Positions 36,854-48,492 are shown, counted from the stretch's first letter. The stretch: 64,000 nt of DNA from Daphnia carinata (GCF_022539665.2 NC_081339.1:434001-498000); one strand, 5' to 3'. Translations and numbers: made by a program. Notes: generated by a model not told the origin, from the sequence alone.

Positions 36854-39800
36854 GTGGAAGGCCCGAAAGGATGGCTGAAAGCTATTGCTTATATCGATCA
36901 AGGATCGAATGCAACCTTAATTCGAAGCGAACTCGCTCAAACTCTAGGACTACAAGAAGTCGGGAAGATCAATCTGAAGCTGCAAGCAGTGGGACACATG
37001 CATCCAGAAAAAGAACGGAGCGTAAGAAAGTTGCGACTTCGAGGACTCATCCCACAAGCCGAAGAGATTGAATTGGAAGCGATCGAGCAGCCCGAAATCG
37101 GGAAGGTTGCTGGATCAAAAAAGACAGAATTTGTCAGCGAACTCTGGAGTCAAGGATACCAACTCGCAGATGACAGAATTCTAAGCGGAAGAGCAGGACC
37201 GTGCCAAATCGACGTCTTGATCGGAGCGAATCAAGTCTGGAAGGTTCTTGGCTCAAAACAGATCGTCTCGAAAACGGGTATTCGAGCGATAGAAAGCAAA
37301 TTTGGATGGTTGTTACTTGGGCAAGATGAGACAGTTACGACATCGTCTAACACGGCAATCGGCTTTCTCTTAAAAGCCAAACAAGGAACACCAGAAAATT
37401 TGGAAGCAGAAACAGACCCGAAAACTGACGAAATAGATTTCGCCAGATGGTGGAAGCTGGAAAGCTTGGATCCACTCGAGAAAATTCCACTATCCATACA
37501 GTGGAAATCCTATTCAGACACCATCGTTCAAGATGAAGATGGACATTACGTAGCACCACTCCCATGGAACGAGAACAAGATACGTCTGAGCAAGAATGAA
37601 ACCATGGCAGAGGGTCAAGCAAAGGCGCTTATTAGAAGAATGGACAGAGATAAAGAAATGAAGACTTCTTATGAAGCCGAATTCGGCAAACTAAAAGTTT
37701 CTAAATTCATTTCAAGAGCAGATACATCTTTTGGTGGTATCTACACTATCCTGCCCAATCATCCGGTTGTGAGAAGAGACAAAACAACCAGCAGAGTTAG
37801 GCCTGTTTTCAACGGTTCAGCGAAACCGAAAACAGGTTTCAGCGCCAACGACTGCCTAGAAGAAGGCCCCAATCTAAACCCGGACATTCTCGACGTGATG
37901 TTACTGTTTAGGCTCAACCCAATCGCCTGGACAGCTGATATCAGACAAGCCTTCCTCATGGTGAAGCTACTGAAAGAAGACGCGGAAGCGCTACGATTCT
38001 ACCTAGAAGACGAAGACGTCCCAGGATCGCTGCAACTATACAAATGGAACAGGCTTCCATTCGGACTCACATGTAGCCCGGCAGTGCTAAGGACCGTCTT
38101 AAAGAAACACTTGGAGTCCTATGAAGGCGAGCTAGCGGAAAGCAGTCAACAAATCCTACGCCACCTATATGTAGATGACTATTTGTCAAATGCGTCTACA
38201 TTAGAAGAAGCAATGGCCGTAATCGGAACTGTTCTAAAGCTTTTTGCAGACGCAAAAATGGACCTAAGAAAATGGGTGACAAACAACAGTGAGCTGCGAA
38301 GATATCTACTAAAACAAAATTTAACAGAAGACTCAGCCAATTCACACTCGTGTCTGAATCTAGACCCGCAGAAAGTGCTTGGTGTAAGGTGGAATACAAG
38401 CACGGATTGCTTTTATTTCAAGTCGGATGTGATAGTAGACGCAGCTACAAAAGTGAAAATTTTAACGAAGAGATCCTTCGCCAAAATTTCAACCAAATTG
38501 TTCGACCCACTTGGATTAATTGGACCCGTCACACTACAATTCAAGCTTTTATTTCAAGAATTGTGGCAAATCAAGATTGGATGGGACGATGAAGTACCCA
38601 AAGAGACGGAGATCCAGTTCAGAGATATAGTAGAAGACCTCAAATCAATTGAGAAAATACAAGTGCCAAGAATGATTTCTTTGGCACCAAACAAACACAT
38701 GCAAGAGTTGCACATATTTTGTGACGCTTCTACAAAGGCATATGGTGCAGTGGCTTACGCGAAATCGCAATATCCAAATTTCGTCCGCCTAATTTGTTGC
38801 AAGACAAGAGCAGCGCCACTTCCGAAGAATGAAGTATCGCTACCGAGACTAGAATTGCTTAGTGCCGAGCTCGGTAGCGTATTAGCTGAAAGAATTGTCA
38901 ATGCAATTGACAAGGTCGAATGGAAAGTGCACCTATGGACAGACTCGATGGCAACGTTAGGGTGGATAAAAGGTGAGCCAACCCGTTGGAAACTATTTGT
39001 CAGAAACCGAGTTGAGGCAATTAGAAAAATGTCCAACCCAGAACAATGGAGACACTGCCCTGGGAAAGACAATCCAGCAGACTACGCATCAAGAGGAACC
39101 ACTGTCAAGAAACTGATTGCGGCTTCTTTTTGGTGGGGAGGTCCGTCCTGGCTGATTTACAACGAAAAAGAATGGCCGCAACAAGGAAACCTGACATCAG
39201 AAGAAATACAGTCGATGGAGATTGAGACAAGATCCAAGAAAAGAATCGAAAGTCTTGCAGTTAGCAGCACACTGGATTGGTTCGACGTATTAGCAGCAAG
39301 AGCAAGCAGTTATCTGCGGTTTTTACGAACAATTGCCTGGATGTTTAGGCTTTTCAGAAAGGAGTCGCTCGGTAAAGCAATTGAAACGGTCAGAGGAAAG
39401 GAAATACCATGCCTTTCTGTCCGCGAAATCGCCACCGCCGAAAACTTTATTTTGAAGTTTATTCAAAAAAGGGCATTTCCAGAAATCTACGAATCACTTC
39501 AAGATGGAAAGCCGCTTGGCAACATGCTATGCAACCTAGAAACCCTAAGACCTATTTGGGATGCGCAAGACAAACTAATTCGAGTGACTGGACGAGTTGG
39601 TCCAGCTCTAAAGGAACTGCTGATAGACCCGCCGATTCTTCTCCCAGCAAGCGAGAAGATTGTGGACATGATGATCCAGTATCATCATGTCAAACGGAAA
39701 CATGCCGGTGTCCAAAACACTCTGACGTTCTTACGAAATCGGTTTTGGATAATTCGTGCCCGCCAACGGATAAAAAGTGTAATCAAACAGTGCGTGAAGT

Positions 39801-40735
39801 GTCAAAAGGTGCAATCGCGTCCCTTCAACGAAGAAACAGCTTCAATGCCCTTGGATCGTACCAAGAGAGCACAACCCTTTGAAGTTATCGGGATTGACTA
39901 CTTCGGACCGATGTATGTCTTAGAAGAAGTCATCCTAATAGAAAAGGACAGTGAAGGGAACGATGTCGAGAAAACTCGTATAGGAGAGAAAAAAGTGCAT
40001 GCGTGTTTGTTTACTTGTGCCGTCACAAGAGCTGTGCACTTGGAGCTCGTGACCGACTTAACCGCCCAGACTTTCATGCACGCGTTGAGAAGAATGATGT
40101 CACGTAGAGAGGATTGCAAAATCATCTACAGTGACAACGCGTCAACATTCACATGTGCGGCAAAACTGATATCAGAAGATCCTACCCTAGCTAACTGGTT
40201 GTCAAGCAAGGGTATTACATGGAAGTTCTCCCCCAGTCTAGCTCCATGGTGGGGCGGGTTTTGGGAGAGAATGGTGCGCTCCGTGAAAGAACCATTAAGG
40301 AAAGTGCTGGGGAAAATGAAAGTGAGCTACGACCAGCTTCATACTATTATGGTCGAAATCGAAGCTATCGTGAACTCACGTCCTCTCACTTATGTGTCTG
40401 GAGACGCACAATCGTTTGAAGTGTTATCTCCGCAAAAACTGCTGACTGGAAGGCAACCTGGTGCCACAACAGAGTCACCCGACTCTACGAAAATGAGCCG
40501 AGACGAACTTATCGAATTGGATAAGAAAAGACGCGAGAACGCACTAACATGGTGGAGGCTTTGGCAAGACTCGTACCTGTCCGACCTCAAGGGATTTTAC
40601 TGTCGCAAGGGCAAGGGTACAAGAATTCCACGTGTTGGCGAAGTCGTCTTACTAAAAGAGCCTAACATTAAGCGAGTTTCATGGCCGACGGCCATTGTAA
40701 TTTTTAGGCCGATCGACACACCAGTACGAAGCTGA
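36854..40735 (+). CDS. pol: BEL E pol: protease, RT, RNase H, integrase
   Basis: An uninterrupted ORF of 1293 codons. Protease: IDQGSNATLIRSELA (DQG, not the usual DTG/DSG), residues ~13-110. RT: RVRPVFNGSAKPKTGFSAND, WTADIRQAFLMVKL, RLPFGLTCSPAVL and YVDD at 439-442. RNase H: HIFCDASTKAYGAVAYA, LPRLELLSAELGSVL, WTDSMATLGWI and CPGKDNPADYASRG. Integrase: HHVKRKHAGVQ with CVKCQ, GIDYFGPMYV, IIYSDNASTFTCA, and WWGGFWERMVRSVKEPLRK. All active-site residues are visible except the unusual Gln in protease. The C-terminal ~20 residues look rearranged. Confidence 0.92.
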   Translation: MEGPKGWLKAIAYIDQGSNATLIRSELAQTLGLQEVGKINLKLQAVGHMHPEKERSVRKLRLRGLIPQAEEIELEAIEQPEIGKVAGSKKTEFVSELWSQGYQLADDRILSGRAGPCQIDVLIGANQVWKVLGSKQIVSKTGIRAIESKFGWLLLGQDETVTTSSNTAIGFLLKAKQGTPENLEAETDPKTDEIDFARWWKLESLDPLEKIPLSIQWKSYSDTIVQDEDGHYVAPLPWNENKIRLSKNETMAEGQAKALIRRMDRDKEMKTSYEAEFGKLKVSKFISRADTSFGGIYTILPNHPVVRRDKTTSRVRPVFNGSAKPKTGFSANDCLEEGPNLNPDILDVMLLFRLNPIAWTADIRQAFLMVKLLKEDAEALRFYLEDEDVPGSLQLYKWNRLPFGLTCSPAVLRTVLKKHLESYEGELAESSQQILRHLYVDDYLSNASTLEEAMAVIGTVLKLFADAKMDLRKWVTNNSELRRYLLKQNLTEDSANSHSCLNLDPQKVLGVRWNTSTDCFYFKSDVIVDAATKVKILTKRSFAKISTKLFDPLGLIGPVTLQFKLLFQELWQIKIGWDDEVPKETEIQFRDIVEDLKSIEKIQVPRMISLAPNKHMQELHIFCDASTKAYGAVAYAKSQYPNFVRLICCKTRAAPLPKNEVSLPRLELLSAELGSVLAERIVNAIDKVEWKVHLWTDSMATLGWIKGEPTRWKLFVRNRVEAIRKMSNPEQWRHCPGKDNPADYASRGTTVKKLIAASFWWGGPSWLIYNEKEWPQQGNLTSEEIQSMEIETRSKKRIESLAVSSTLDWFDVLAARASSYLRFLRTIAWMFRLFRKESLGKAIETVRGKEIPCLSVREIATAENFILKFIQKRAFPEIYESLQDGKPLGNMLCNLETLRPIWDAQDKLIRVTGRVGPALKELLIDPPILLPASEKIVDMMIQYHHVKRKHAGVQNTLTFLRNRFWIIRARQRIKSVIKQCVKCQKVQSRPFNEETASMPLDRTKRAQPFEVIGIDYFGPMYVLEEVILIEKDSEGNDVEKTRIGEKKVHACLFTCAVTRAVHLELVTDLTAQTFMHALRRMMSRREDCKIIYSDNASTFTCAAKLISEDPTLANWLSSKGITWKFSPSLAPWWGGFWERMVRSVKEPLRKVLGKMKVSYDQLHTIMVEIEAIVNSRPLTYVSGDAQSFEVLSPQKLLTGRQPGATTESPDSTKMSRDELIELDKKRRENALTWWRLWQDSYLSDLKGFYCRKGKGTRIPRVGEVVLLKEPNIKRVSWPTAIVIFRPIDTPVRS

Positions 40736-40794
40736 AATCGGCGTAAAGGAGAAAACTACTTCCAAGAAGAAGAAGCCAAGAAGAAATTGGAATT

Positions 40795-40872
40795 ACGATC
40801 GAACATGACAACAAATGAAATATTTTAGAGGCATCCAGAATTTTTATAGCAGACGTCTCTGTAGTTGATATC
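40795..40872 (+). repeat. BEL E 3' LTR remnant
   Basis: Two words of the 5' LTR survive in order, cgaacatgacaacaa (about 40801-40815) and agcagacgtctctgtagt (about 40849-40866), with the 150-odd bases between them missing. It ends ATATCA against CGTATCA in the 5' LTR. Confidence 0.6.
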
Positions 40873-42600
40873 ACAAGTCTGTCATTCTGTGTCATAGAAT
40901 GTTTAAAAGTATCTCACAAAATGAAACAATTAGGCAAAGCAATCTGTTCATATTCTACAATTTGAGTTGAACCATCAATCTTCGGGTTGACAATCCAAAG
41001 TCCTACGACTATACCACCGCTTACATATTGAAGCAAGAAAATATAATACTTATTACTTAATATTTAGTACGTGGCGTGCTATCCCAAATTAGCGTCATGG
41101 GAGCTAATGTAAAGAAATATAAGAATTGCTATCCCCCATTAGATAAATATTGTCACATGATTTTCACAAAATATTCAACAGCCATATAGAGAAAACTTCA
41201 AAGAATCTATTGGTCCTAATGTTTTTGATATTGTTTTAGTTTAAGGTATCTTTAGCGATTTAAAAATATCTCATAAAAAAGGGGATAGTTCAAAAATTTG
41301 GAAAAAGAAATTGTAGTGCCCAGACGGTATGGAACCATTCTCCTATAGCATCTCGAGCAACACAAAGTTGAAAAGCGTAATATGTCCTCTAGTATGTAGT
41401 CTGCTGTCCCAAATTAGCGTCATGAGACCTTATGTAAAAAACATAAAATTGCAATTACCGATTAGATGTATAATTTCGCATGATTTAAATAAAACATTCA
41501 ATAGCCATGAAGAGAAAACTTAAACGAATCTTTTGATCCTAATATTATTGATAATGTAGTAGTGTAAGGTATCTATAATGATTTACAAATATCTCATAAA
41601 AAAGGGAAAAATACGGGAATGAGGAAAACGAAACTTGAAAATAGTGCCTTGACAGTATAGAACCAATATCGTTTACGGTGGCAATCATACGTCTTACAAC
41701 TATGCTATGGTTGAGGAAATATTGTTAAAAAGCATAACATGTCTTGTTGTATGTAGTTTGCTGTCCCAAATTAGTGTTACGGAAGCTTGTGTAGAAAACA
41801 TAAGAATTACAATCCCCCATTAGATAAATATTTTCACGTGATTTTCCTAAAACATTCAACAGCCATGTAGAGGTAACTTAAATCAATCTATTGATACCAG
41901 TATTGATGATATTGCTTTAGTTTAAGGTGTTCTTAGTGATTTCAAAATATCTCATCAAATAAGAAAAAATTGTAGTAGATGTACCATACGGTATAGAACC
42001 GTTAGCCTTTTGGTTGTCAATTCAACATCTTACGATTATGCTATGGTGCAAAATAAAATGCTAAAAGCATAAAGTGTGCATTTCAGTATGTAGAATGCTG
42101 TCCTAAATTAGCATCACGGGAGCTTATTTAAAAAATAAAAAAATTTCAATCACCGATTAGATGCATATTTTCACATGATTTTCATAAAAATATTCAATAG
42201 CCATGTAGAGAGAACTTAACTGAATCTGTTGTTCCTAATATTGTTGATATTGTAGTAGTGATTTAGAAATACCAGTGATTTAGAAATGGAAAAATGAGGA
42301 TTATTAAATTTCAAAATAGTTCCTTGACAGTCATAGAACCATTACCCTTTAGGATGGTAATCAATAATAAAATGGTTAACAAAATTCATTTGATAAGCAT
42401 AACATCTCTTTTTGTAATTAGGCTACTGTCCCTAATTAGCGTCATGGGTGCTTATTTAAAAACATAAGAATTTAAAGCATTAGTTATAGGTATCAGGTAA
42501 CAGCCCTGTAGTGAAAATTTAAGCGAATCTATTAATAGCAATATTTGTTGATATTGCGTTTGTTAATTAAAAATAATAAATAGATATTAGCACATGAGCC
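40873..42600. repeat. AT-rich ~340-bp tandem repeats, copy next to BEL E
   Basis: At least five degenerate units of about 323-359 bp. Each carries ctgtcccaaattagcgtcat (starts near 41080, 41403, 41762, 42100, 42427) followed by gattagatgaatattttcac and a tattcaatagccatgtagag block. The whole array matches 52941-54660 nearly base for base. Non-coding. Confidence 0.85.
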
Positions 42601-42670
42601 GCAACGGGTTTTGAACCACAAACCTTCGAGTTAGTACTCCAATACTGTATGACTAGGCCACTGTTGTCTA
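42595..42670 (-). other. tRNA-like sequence
   Basis: On the minus strand: AGTGGCCTAGTCATACAGTA, later GGTTTGTGGTTCAAAACCCG. A B-box (GGTTCAAAACC) and a tentative A-box are present. Acceptor ends do not pair convincingly. Confidence 0.35.
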
Positions 42671-42689
42671 CTAATAAATACACAGCCTA

Positions 42690-43020
42690 CCATCGTTGTT
42701 TGCTTTATAGTCTGCTGTCCCAATTAGTGCCATTGGTGCTTCTGTAAAAAATATGGAAATTGCAATCACAGGATAGATGAATATTGTAAGCTGGCTAAGG
42801 TGCGAACTTTCCGATTTATAAACGGAATTTAGGCGAACCCTGTGATGTCCATATTAATTGGAAAAATGTTAGTTTTGGATGATTAAAATGAATTAACTAT
42901 CTCTCTTGAATAAGAAAGAAAATCGTATGGTTTAAAAAAATGAGCTGAAATGTATAAAGAATGAATTATAATCGGTCGCTATACAGGGTGGAACCACCGA
43001 CTTTCAAATTTGTTTGCCAA
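42690..43020. repeat. Dispersed repeat, second copy of 9690-10075
   Basis: Near-identical to 9690-10075, with small indels. Non-coding. Confidence 0.75.
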
Positions 43021-43123
43021 AGCTTTATGGCTGTGCTATGAACATGTTACAATTACTTCGTATACAACTTATCCTTAGTCTGCTGTCCAGATTTGGCGTC
43101 ATGGGAGCTGTTTGAAAAATATA

Positions 43124-44560
43124 TCACATTATTTTTTGTTTTTTACCGTTGAACCTATGGTCTATTGGCTACTTAAAGAGCGAAGTGTTTAATACGATCT
43201 TAAAAATCAATACTTTATGTGTTTGGGGTGAGTTTCGATCACAAGTTACCAGGCCAGAAAAATTGATGTCTCGTTTTGACAGCTCATTGTTTTGGTTATT
43301 GAAACATACATTTCGCTATATTTTTTATTGCACCTTCTTCGGTGTCTTAAGCTATTCGATTCAGAATTAAAAACTGAATCGAACGAATAAATTAGTTTGG
43401 AAAAATAAGACTGATCAGATTAACATAAGTGTCCAATGGTTTTTGTCCGAAATTAGCAGATCGGCTTTACACACATTCCCCATAAGAAAGAGTGTTAACC
43501 CAAACGCTGTCCCAATTCGCTTTTTTACCCTATATAATAATACTAATACGAATTTATTATTTTATTTTTAGTTTTTGGTTTTATTAGTTTTTTTCTTTTT
43601 GTTTCTGTTGTTTGCGTAGAAAATAAACTGAGCGGTAAGATGGAGAAAGTTTCAGATCTTGGGATGATCAGGACATGATAGCTACCCTTAGTTTTTTATC
43701 TTTAGAGGAACGAATCCGTCGGACATTCGCTGGTAAAAATGTAATGTGAATAATCATAATATAACGCTAAATTCTTCGTATTCACTTGTTTTCATAGTGA
43801 ACACTGTTTAATTAATTCATTCGTGCTGTGTTTCTTATCTTACATTGAAAACCATGCTCTATAAGACAAATGATTTCCGTTGGTAAACTTTTTAAAATAA
43901 CGTTTTAACTGCGCTGCCCATTCATTGGAGGTTGGACCATAAGCTAGGAAACATCGTTAACCACAAGGATTATATTGGTTGCAGATAGAACCATGCCACG
44001 TCGAAAAATCGTTAAATGAATTTTATTTCCTGGTAGATTTAGGAATAAATCAATTTGAAAAAGGTAAGAAACAATAAAAAAAATAGCAAATGACAACAAT
44101 CTTCTGTTCTCTGTTCTTAATCTGTTCATTTTTTTGCTAAGTGTCTCAGTGGACAATTGGATTTCTAAGCTAAGATTCCAATTAAGTAAAATAGTATTAG
44201 TGAACACAAGGTTCACCGTTACTTTGTTAAGGCGCCAGACTTAATTGCTGTCTCTGTATAGGGACGTAAGTTCGATCCTCATATCTGGTAAACATAAGTT
44301 TGCTACAATAGACGACTAACGCTAAATTGCATCTATATCCTGGTAAATTAACGATTGGATTTCTGTTATTAAATCTTTCGCAACCATGTGCTGATAATAC
44401 TTTACACAATTATTTGATTGCTGAAGATATATTAATTGATTAGCCTAGATGTTAAGGCACCAGACTTCAGTTTTCGTTTCTTCATAGATACGTAAGTTGG
44501 ATTTTCACACGTTGATCTTAAATGTATTGTTTAATGGTTGTGTACAACTGGAAAGAAAGT
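43124..44560. repeat. Segmental duplication block 1, copy b
   Basis: Matches 28651-30060, including the tRNA-Leu-like units, here at 44206-44290 and about 44445-44510. No supported gene; the short ORF at 43149-43370 lies in the duplicated non-coding sequence. Confidence 0.8.
44206..44290 (+). pseudogene. tRNA-Leu-like pseudogene, copy b
   Basis: Counterpart of 29708-29789. Acceptor ACAAGGT/ATCTGGT has mismatches; the variable arm ctctgtataggga remains, and the D-arm region carries a short insertion. Confidence 0.5.
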
Positions 44561-45480
44561 TTGTCAATTAATTCTTTGCCATAGCAGCTCATTACGTTAT
44601 TAGTCTAATACTGAACCTGAAAATAGTTTGATCTTCAATGTTTTTTACTCCACCTTTATTGCATATGACGGTGCGGCAAAAAATCCTTAAGGTGCCAGCT
44701 AACTTAAGTTCTTGTGTCCAATAAAATACCAACTCAATTGATAGGTTCGTCCCCAAATATTGAAATAGTTCGTGAGTCATCGTTCATCACACCTGGTAAC
44801 CACTAGTTTTTAGTCACGAGAATGGTAAATGACAGCAATCTTCTCTTCTATCGTAGTCTGTTCATTTTTTTTAAGATGTCTCATTGGACGATTGGCAAAA
44901 ATTCTTGGCTTGGAAAATGACCAAACTTACGGAAAAATAGTTTGTTATTGACACACCCACATAGACCGCATTTGGAAGAGTGCGAAGAAACTCAAAACTC
45001 TGCAATCCTGTTCCATGAAATTTGGCATAGGGAATCGGCTAGTCACCGTCGAGTCTTAAATACAGTCGTCGCCGAAGTAACAGCCCTCTGAATGCACGGC
45101 AACTGATCCATGTTAGCCTTGAAGTGATCGTAAATGCTAAACCAGTTTCATACCTGTTCGTCCAACAAGATAGCATATTTTAAAGTCACCTGGTATTCTT
45201 CAACAACGTTCTGGGAAGCTTCCAAGAAGAAGATGTGCAGTGTGGAGTGGCAACTCGACTGAATGTGAAATTTCACCTTGTGCTTTTTTAAAAGTATGAA
45301 TTGCAATACAATTATACTTTACACATGCTGTAAAAATTAAACTGTAACAAAACCTGAAAAAAAACTGTAAAAAATTAAATCATCATGTTTGAACCAATCT
45401 TTGTTTTGGAACTTATGTCTTACAAAAGCCTTCGAATCCCGTTTTCTGGGACTTTTCACCAGCAATATATTTAGTTTCCG
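44561..45480. other. Unassigned stretch
   Basis: The first half contains pieces matching 30160-30240, 30690-30780 and 30980-31085. From 45050 to 45300 a coding-looking minus-strand remnant (NMDQLPCIQRAVTSATTVF) appears but has stops and no recognisable family. The rest is AT-rich. Confidence 0.4.
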
Positions 45481-45489
45481 ATGCAACAA

Positions 45490-46930
45490 ATATTTAACCT
45501 TCAACTAGGATGGGAAGCGATACTCCGAATAATTATCGGTATCGTGGTACTAAATTTTCACAAAAAAAATCGCGATAGTATTTTCAAGTATTGCACACAC
45601 TACTGATACCAATACTTTTATTTTTATCAACGCAATCTAGGATTAAAAGCTATTACCAAGGTAATATTTCGATAGACCAGTCAATATTTCAGATATCCCC
45701 GTTTTTGGGACTTATGCTTTGATTTACCAATTGATCATTTTGAGTTTTTTGCAACCAATAATAAAAATACATTAACAGTATATTGTTCTTTCATTTCCTT
45801 TATTCTTTTTTCGTATTCCAAATCGTTGTTTGCTTTTCAAAGCAACATTTTTCAAAATTTGTATCGGAAAGACGATTTTCGTTGGGCTGAAAATGCTTCC
45901 TTCGGCACTGAAAAGGTTTTCGACCGAAGCCGAGAAGGCAATGGTGCGTCATATTTAATAAATATCAATTTTAATGTACCATTTGACGGATCTCCTAAGA
46001 AAAAACAACTTCACCGCAATTATCTTTAGAAGTTGAAACGCTGAGTGACAGAAAAAAAATTTCTTCCTTTTGATATGAAAAATAATAATATTCATAGCGA
46101 GACTTTTACCCGAAGCTAGTTCTTGAGCGAAACTTTAATAATTCTTTACAAGTTTTTTATAGCAGATGACTTGCCAGTCTCAACTAACCAATTCAGCTTG
46201 ATGTTCATGTGAGCAAGTGCAGAGAGAACTAGTTCACCGTCTTCAAAGACACGAGAAAAAGGAGTTTCCAGTGCTGACAATAGAAGAAATATATGATTTA
46301 CAATGAAAGATACCACCGTTTTCTTTTAAATCAATGGTCTTCTTTTTCAAAATAGTTGATGTTTGAAGTAGGTATCCTGTGGACACTGTCAAGTCCGATT
46401 GAAAGACATCTAGCGCTTCTACTAGTAGCGTCATGGTCGTCACATATTCCTTGGTGCAATCTTTCTCCGTATTGGATTTTGAAGCGCTCGAAAACATACT
46501 TCAAATTTTGTTTTTTATTCTTCATAAAATAGTTAACTCTTTCAACTGCATCAAAGAAAGCATTCCAGCGTGTTGCAGTAAGAATGATGAACATTAACAA
46601 TTTGGCTTCAAAGACATAGGATGACTTGGAGCTCCTGCTTTGTTTGTTACAAAGAATTTCAGTTTTTCTTCTGTGGATTCCTTTAGTTTTTTTCACTTTT
46701 GGTTTCCAATTTTCAAAAGCAGGTTCAATGTGTAGCTAGCGCATCGGTGATAAGTGTGAAGAGAGTAAATATCGTTGGCGCTTCCCTTTTCCTCTTAAGT
46801 AAGCGAAGAATTTTATGGATGTGGTCGGGCTGTGATAGATACAACGTTCTTTTCTGGTGATCTGACAGAAATTCCCCTTGATGATGACGTAAATACAGGC
46901 TTCGATCAGAAGCGCTTGGACGAAGACCAA
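45490..46930 (-). pseudogene. hAT-family transposase remnant
   Basis: Minus-strand frames at 46331-46696 and 46243-46497 contain ATRWNAFFDAVERVNYFMKN, then KEYVTTMTLLVEALDVFQSD and STGYLLQTSTILKKKTIDL. The TRWN...AVERV step followed by the EYV...EALD and GYLL...L.KK blocks is characteristic of hAT transposases (DNA cut-and-paste elements). The N-terminal BED finger, most catalytic residues and the C-terminus are not seen. A 'gatgggaagcgatactccga' motif near 45509 may be a terminal sequence. Several frame changes: dead. Confidence 0.6.
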
Positions 46931-46984
46931 ACTTCCTTTGGAAAGTGTCGAAAGTGTGATTCCATATTCGATATGCCTGTTTAA

Positions 46985-48130
46985 GGCGTTATAAGCATTT
47001 GTGCAAACGACAGTCCAAATCCTCCTGTCCCGCAGAACAAACCTTTCCGGTTGTTGTCAATAGATCTCTTCGTTTGACTGCCCATAGAGGAAAGCAGCCT
47101 TTACAACCAGTTAAGACAGTTTCAGATTGTGAACAGCAACAAAATACAGGATGACTCGAAGTGTGTCGTATTAAAGAACTGACGAGAAGGTCTCTCCATA
47201 GTTTATCCCGTAACGCTGAGAGAATCCTTTGGCTACCAGCCTGGCTTTGTAGCGTGGGGATGAACCTTGTACATTGGGCTTTGAATACCCATCGTGCCTT
47301 AATAGGTGTACGACCAGGTGGTAGTCGAGAGAGGGACCAGGTTTTGTTCAGCATGAGATACTGATATGCTGTCGTTTGGTAGAGTTGCATTGGGTTCCTT
47401 CTCCAGAACTGGGATATCTACTTGGATTGAGACGTCTGACGGAATAGGCGCGTATGGTGGCTCAGGATCAATGTCAATTACCCCTGCAACCTGGGGCATT
47501 ACATCTTCTCTTGTATTATTTGGGGACCTGTTTTTGGTCTTCTTTGGGTGTAGGTACTAAGAATTTTATAAAATAGTATGGGGTAGTATAGTATAATAAA
47601 TAGTATAATCTAGTGTGGGGTGAAGTTGCTCGTCGAATATGATTTCCCGGCTGATTTTTTTCCTTCTAGTGGCAGGGTGCCAGAAACGGTATGCCTTTTG
47701 GGTAAGGGAGTATCCTACGAAGAAGCATTTGAGGCCCTTGGAGTCTAGCTTGCTGCCGTCAGCTTTCGGAATATGAATATATGCTGTGATTCCAAACATG
47801 CGCAAGTGTGGTATGTTCGGTTTTGTGTGGTGCCACATTTGGTATGAAGAGATCTGCTGTCTCGGACTCCTGCTTCATAAAGTAGACTGTGTGCCATCCA
47901 CTGAAGTTATCATTGAAAATTATGAAGAAACGCAAACCGCTTCTTGTCTGTACGCGCATAGGGCCACATACGTCTGAATGAATTTGTTGTCCGACTTCAT
48001 AGGCTCTTGTCCTACCGACACGAAAAGGGGATCTCTGCCTTTTTCCGGATATACAACAAAGACAGGGCTGCGTTGGAGTGATGTCGATGGCTGGTAGTAT
48101 GAAGCCATCTACTGCATGATTTGATGACAT
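46985..48130 (-). pseudogene. Ty1/Copia polyprotein remnant
   Basis: Integrase piece (47759-48130): CLCCISGKRQRSPFRVG, AYEVGQQIHSDVCGPMRV, LRFFIIFNDNFSGWHTVYF. Post-integrase piece (47566-47838): HLRMFGITAYIHIPKAD and LKCFFVGYSLTQKAYRFW. RT start (46989-47390): [20 protein letters not shown]. The order integrase before RT defines Copia. The RT palm is absent and three frames are needed, so this is a short inactive fragment. Confidence 0.75.
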
Positions 48131-48420
48131 GTTATAGATTAAAATAGAGAGTTTTTGTTATAAGATGACAAGTTAATCTGATCTGATGCTTCGTCATGTA
48201 AATTAAAATAAGCAACATCGATACGACAGTAATTGAATTTCTTGTTAAACAAGGAAATCGTTTCTCATTTAAAGGAAGTAATTCTCCTTCGGTGTGCGCA
48301 TTTTCAATTGATTTAGCTTAGGATGATTATTTAATTAATTTATATCCAGATATCTCGATATAATTTCATGCCCTTTATAAACTCAATCTATGAAATGGCA
48401 CCAATTCCTCTTATGTTTGA
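48131..48420. repeat. First flank of the duplicated tRNA-Cys unit
   Basis: From about 48168 it resembles 48757-49234: aagttaatctgat, acgacagtaat, and atatccagatatctcgata blocks. Non-coding. Confidence 0.6.
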
Positions 48421-48492
48421 AGGGGGCACCCAGGTTTGAACTGGGGACCCTACGATCTGCAGTCGTATGCTCTACCACTGAGCTATACCCCC
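48421..48492 (-). tRNA. tRNA-Cys (anticodon GCA)
   Basis: 72 nt on the minus strand. Acceptor GGGGGTA paired with TGCCCCC and a U discriminator, D-arm AGCTCAGTGGTAGAGC, anticodon arm TACGA-CTGCAGA-TCGTA, T-arm CCCAG-TTCAAAC-CTGGG. No encoded CCA, as in eukaryotes. All stems are paired, so it is likely functional. It is followed by a pyrimidine-poor AT-rich sequence. Confidence 0.92.

Larger units (their letters stand above)
33807..40872 (+). mobile_element. BEL element E with spliced leader gene
   Basis: 5' LTR 33807-34136, primer site, a leader with two small introns and an extra ORF, gag, broken zinc-knuckle region, then a 1293-codon pol. The 3' LTR is reduced to fragments (40795-40872). 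The flanks 33806 and 40873 rejoin almost perfectly in the duplicate at 52940/52941, which lacks the element. A clean target duplication is not seen, so the 3' end has probably suffered deletion. Confidence 0.85.
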
